DNA from: NORP181 sp047623555
GTDB taxonomy: Bacteria > Pseudomonadota > Alphaproteobacteria > Rhodobacterales > Rhodobacteraceae
DNA length: 15,729 nt
Assembly: GCA_047623555.1 (NCBI GenBank)
Contig: JBLHMP010000089.1
Coordinates: 1-15,729 of the forward strand
Direction of reading: 5' to 3'
Shown here: positions 15,632-15,729 of the stretch, piece by piece
How the letters are laid out: every line of letters begins with the position of its first letter
Numbering within the stretch: the first letter of the stretch is position 1
Made by a program: the position numbers and the translations under genes
Notes under the pieces: generated by a model
What the model saw: the letters and a program-made list of their open reading frames with translations, nothing else
The model's database searches: none
What the model was told of the DNA's origin: nothing

Positions 15632-15729
15632 GCTTGGGCTTTCTCCGTGTTTTTTGGTGGGTTGATCCAGACGGCGGTTGGGACTTTTGGTGGTCTTGGG
15701 TGCCGACGGACAAAACGCTCAGGAGAGGT
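15628..15729 (-). CDS. Possible 3' end of an unrecognised minus-strand gene cut by the window edge
   Basis: On the minus strand a frame is open from the window end to TAA at 15628-15630. It encodes about 33 residues that end RFVRRHPRPPKVPTAVWINP followed by PKNTEKAQA. The Pro/Arg-rich run and WINPP look like a real C-terminus and recall tails of some transposase or DDE-type recombinase proteins, but I cannot confirm this. It overlaps the stop of the small plus-strand ORF by three bases, which is a tight convergent arrangement. The plus strand is also open here in one frame (tryptophan-rich), so coding sense is uncertain. Confidence 0.3.
   Translation of the reverse strand, partial: TSPERFVRRHPRPPKVPTAVWINPPKNTEKAQA

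Overview
The window reads as a chromosomal stretch of an alphaproteobacterium, most likely Rhodobacteraceae-like. This is inferred from protein character, moderately high GC and gene style, not from any marker gene. No rRNA, tRNA, CRISPR array or intact mobile element was seen. The left half is healthy coding DNA. The right half, from about 8.0 to 15.4 kb, is a sugar-utilisation operon in advanced decay.

Left half (143-7087): an exopolysaccharide locus. It holds a membrane-anchored NDP-sugar 4,6-dehydratase/epimerase of the WbpM/FlaA1/CapD type, a strong hairpin terminator, a YjbH (GfcD)-type outer-membrane protein gene overlapping by ATGA with a YjbF (GfcB)-type lipoprotein gene, and then a small secreted protein with a hydrophobic segment and a Thr-rich tail that resembles YjbE/GfcA. 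A palindromic terminator closes the rightward genes. Facing them is a complete bifunctional mannose-1-phosphate guanylyltransferase/mannose-6-phosphate isomerase (ManC type), which would supply GDP-mannose. Together they could make an activated sugar, modify an NDP-sugar and export or assemble a surface polysaccharide.

Middle (7254-8039): an intact FAH-fold 2-keto-4-pentenoate hydratase-like enzyme, divergent from manC, whose 3' end overlaps the tail of a broken LacI regulator.

Right half (8023-15384): remnants in order of a LacI-family regulator (minus strand), then on the plus strand a CUT1-type sugar-binding protein, two permeases, a MalK/UgpC-type ATPase, a sugar-phosphate isomerase/epimerase, a Gfo/Idh/MocA oxidoreductase, an aldo/keto reductase and a GH43 beta-xylosidase. 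The content points to uptake and breakdown of xylo-oligosaccharides. Every gene except the aldo/keto reductase carries frameshifts, nonsense codons and internal deletions, yet the protein similarity between lesions is still plain, so decay looks recent. Two deletions fused neighbouring genes (permease to ATPase, ATPase to isomerase). The aldo/keto reductase is full length with all four catalytic residues.

Right edge (15385-15729): one possible small secreted or membrane ORF, and possibly the 3' end of a minus-strand gene entering from outside. I do not recognise either. I found no convincing new defence or mobile system. The most informative signals are the decayed operon with its intact island, and the small GfcA/YjbE-like protein beside a reordered YjbH-YjbF pair.
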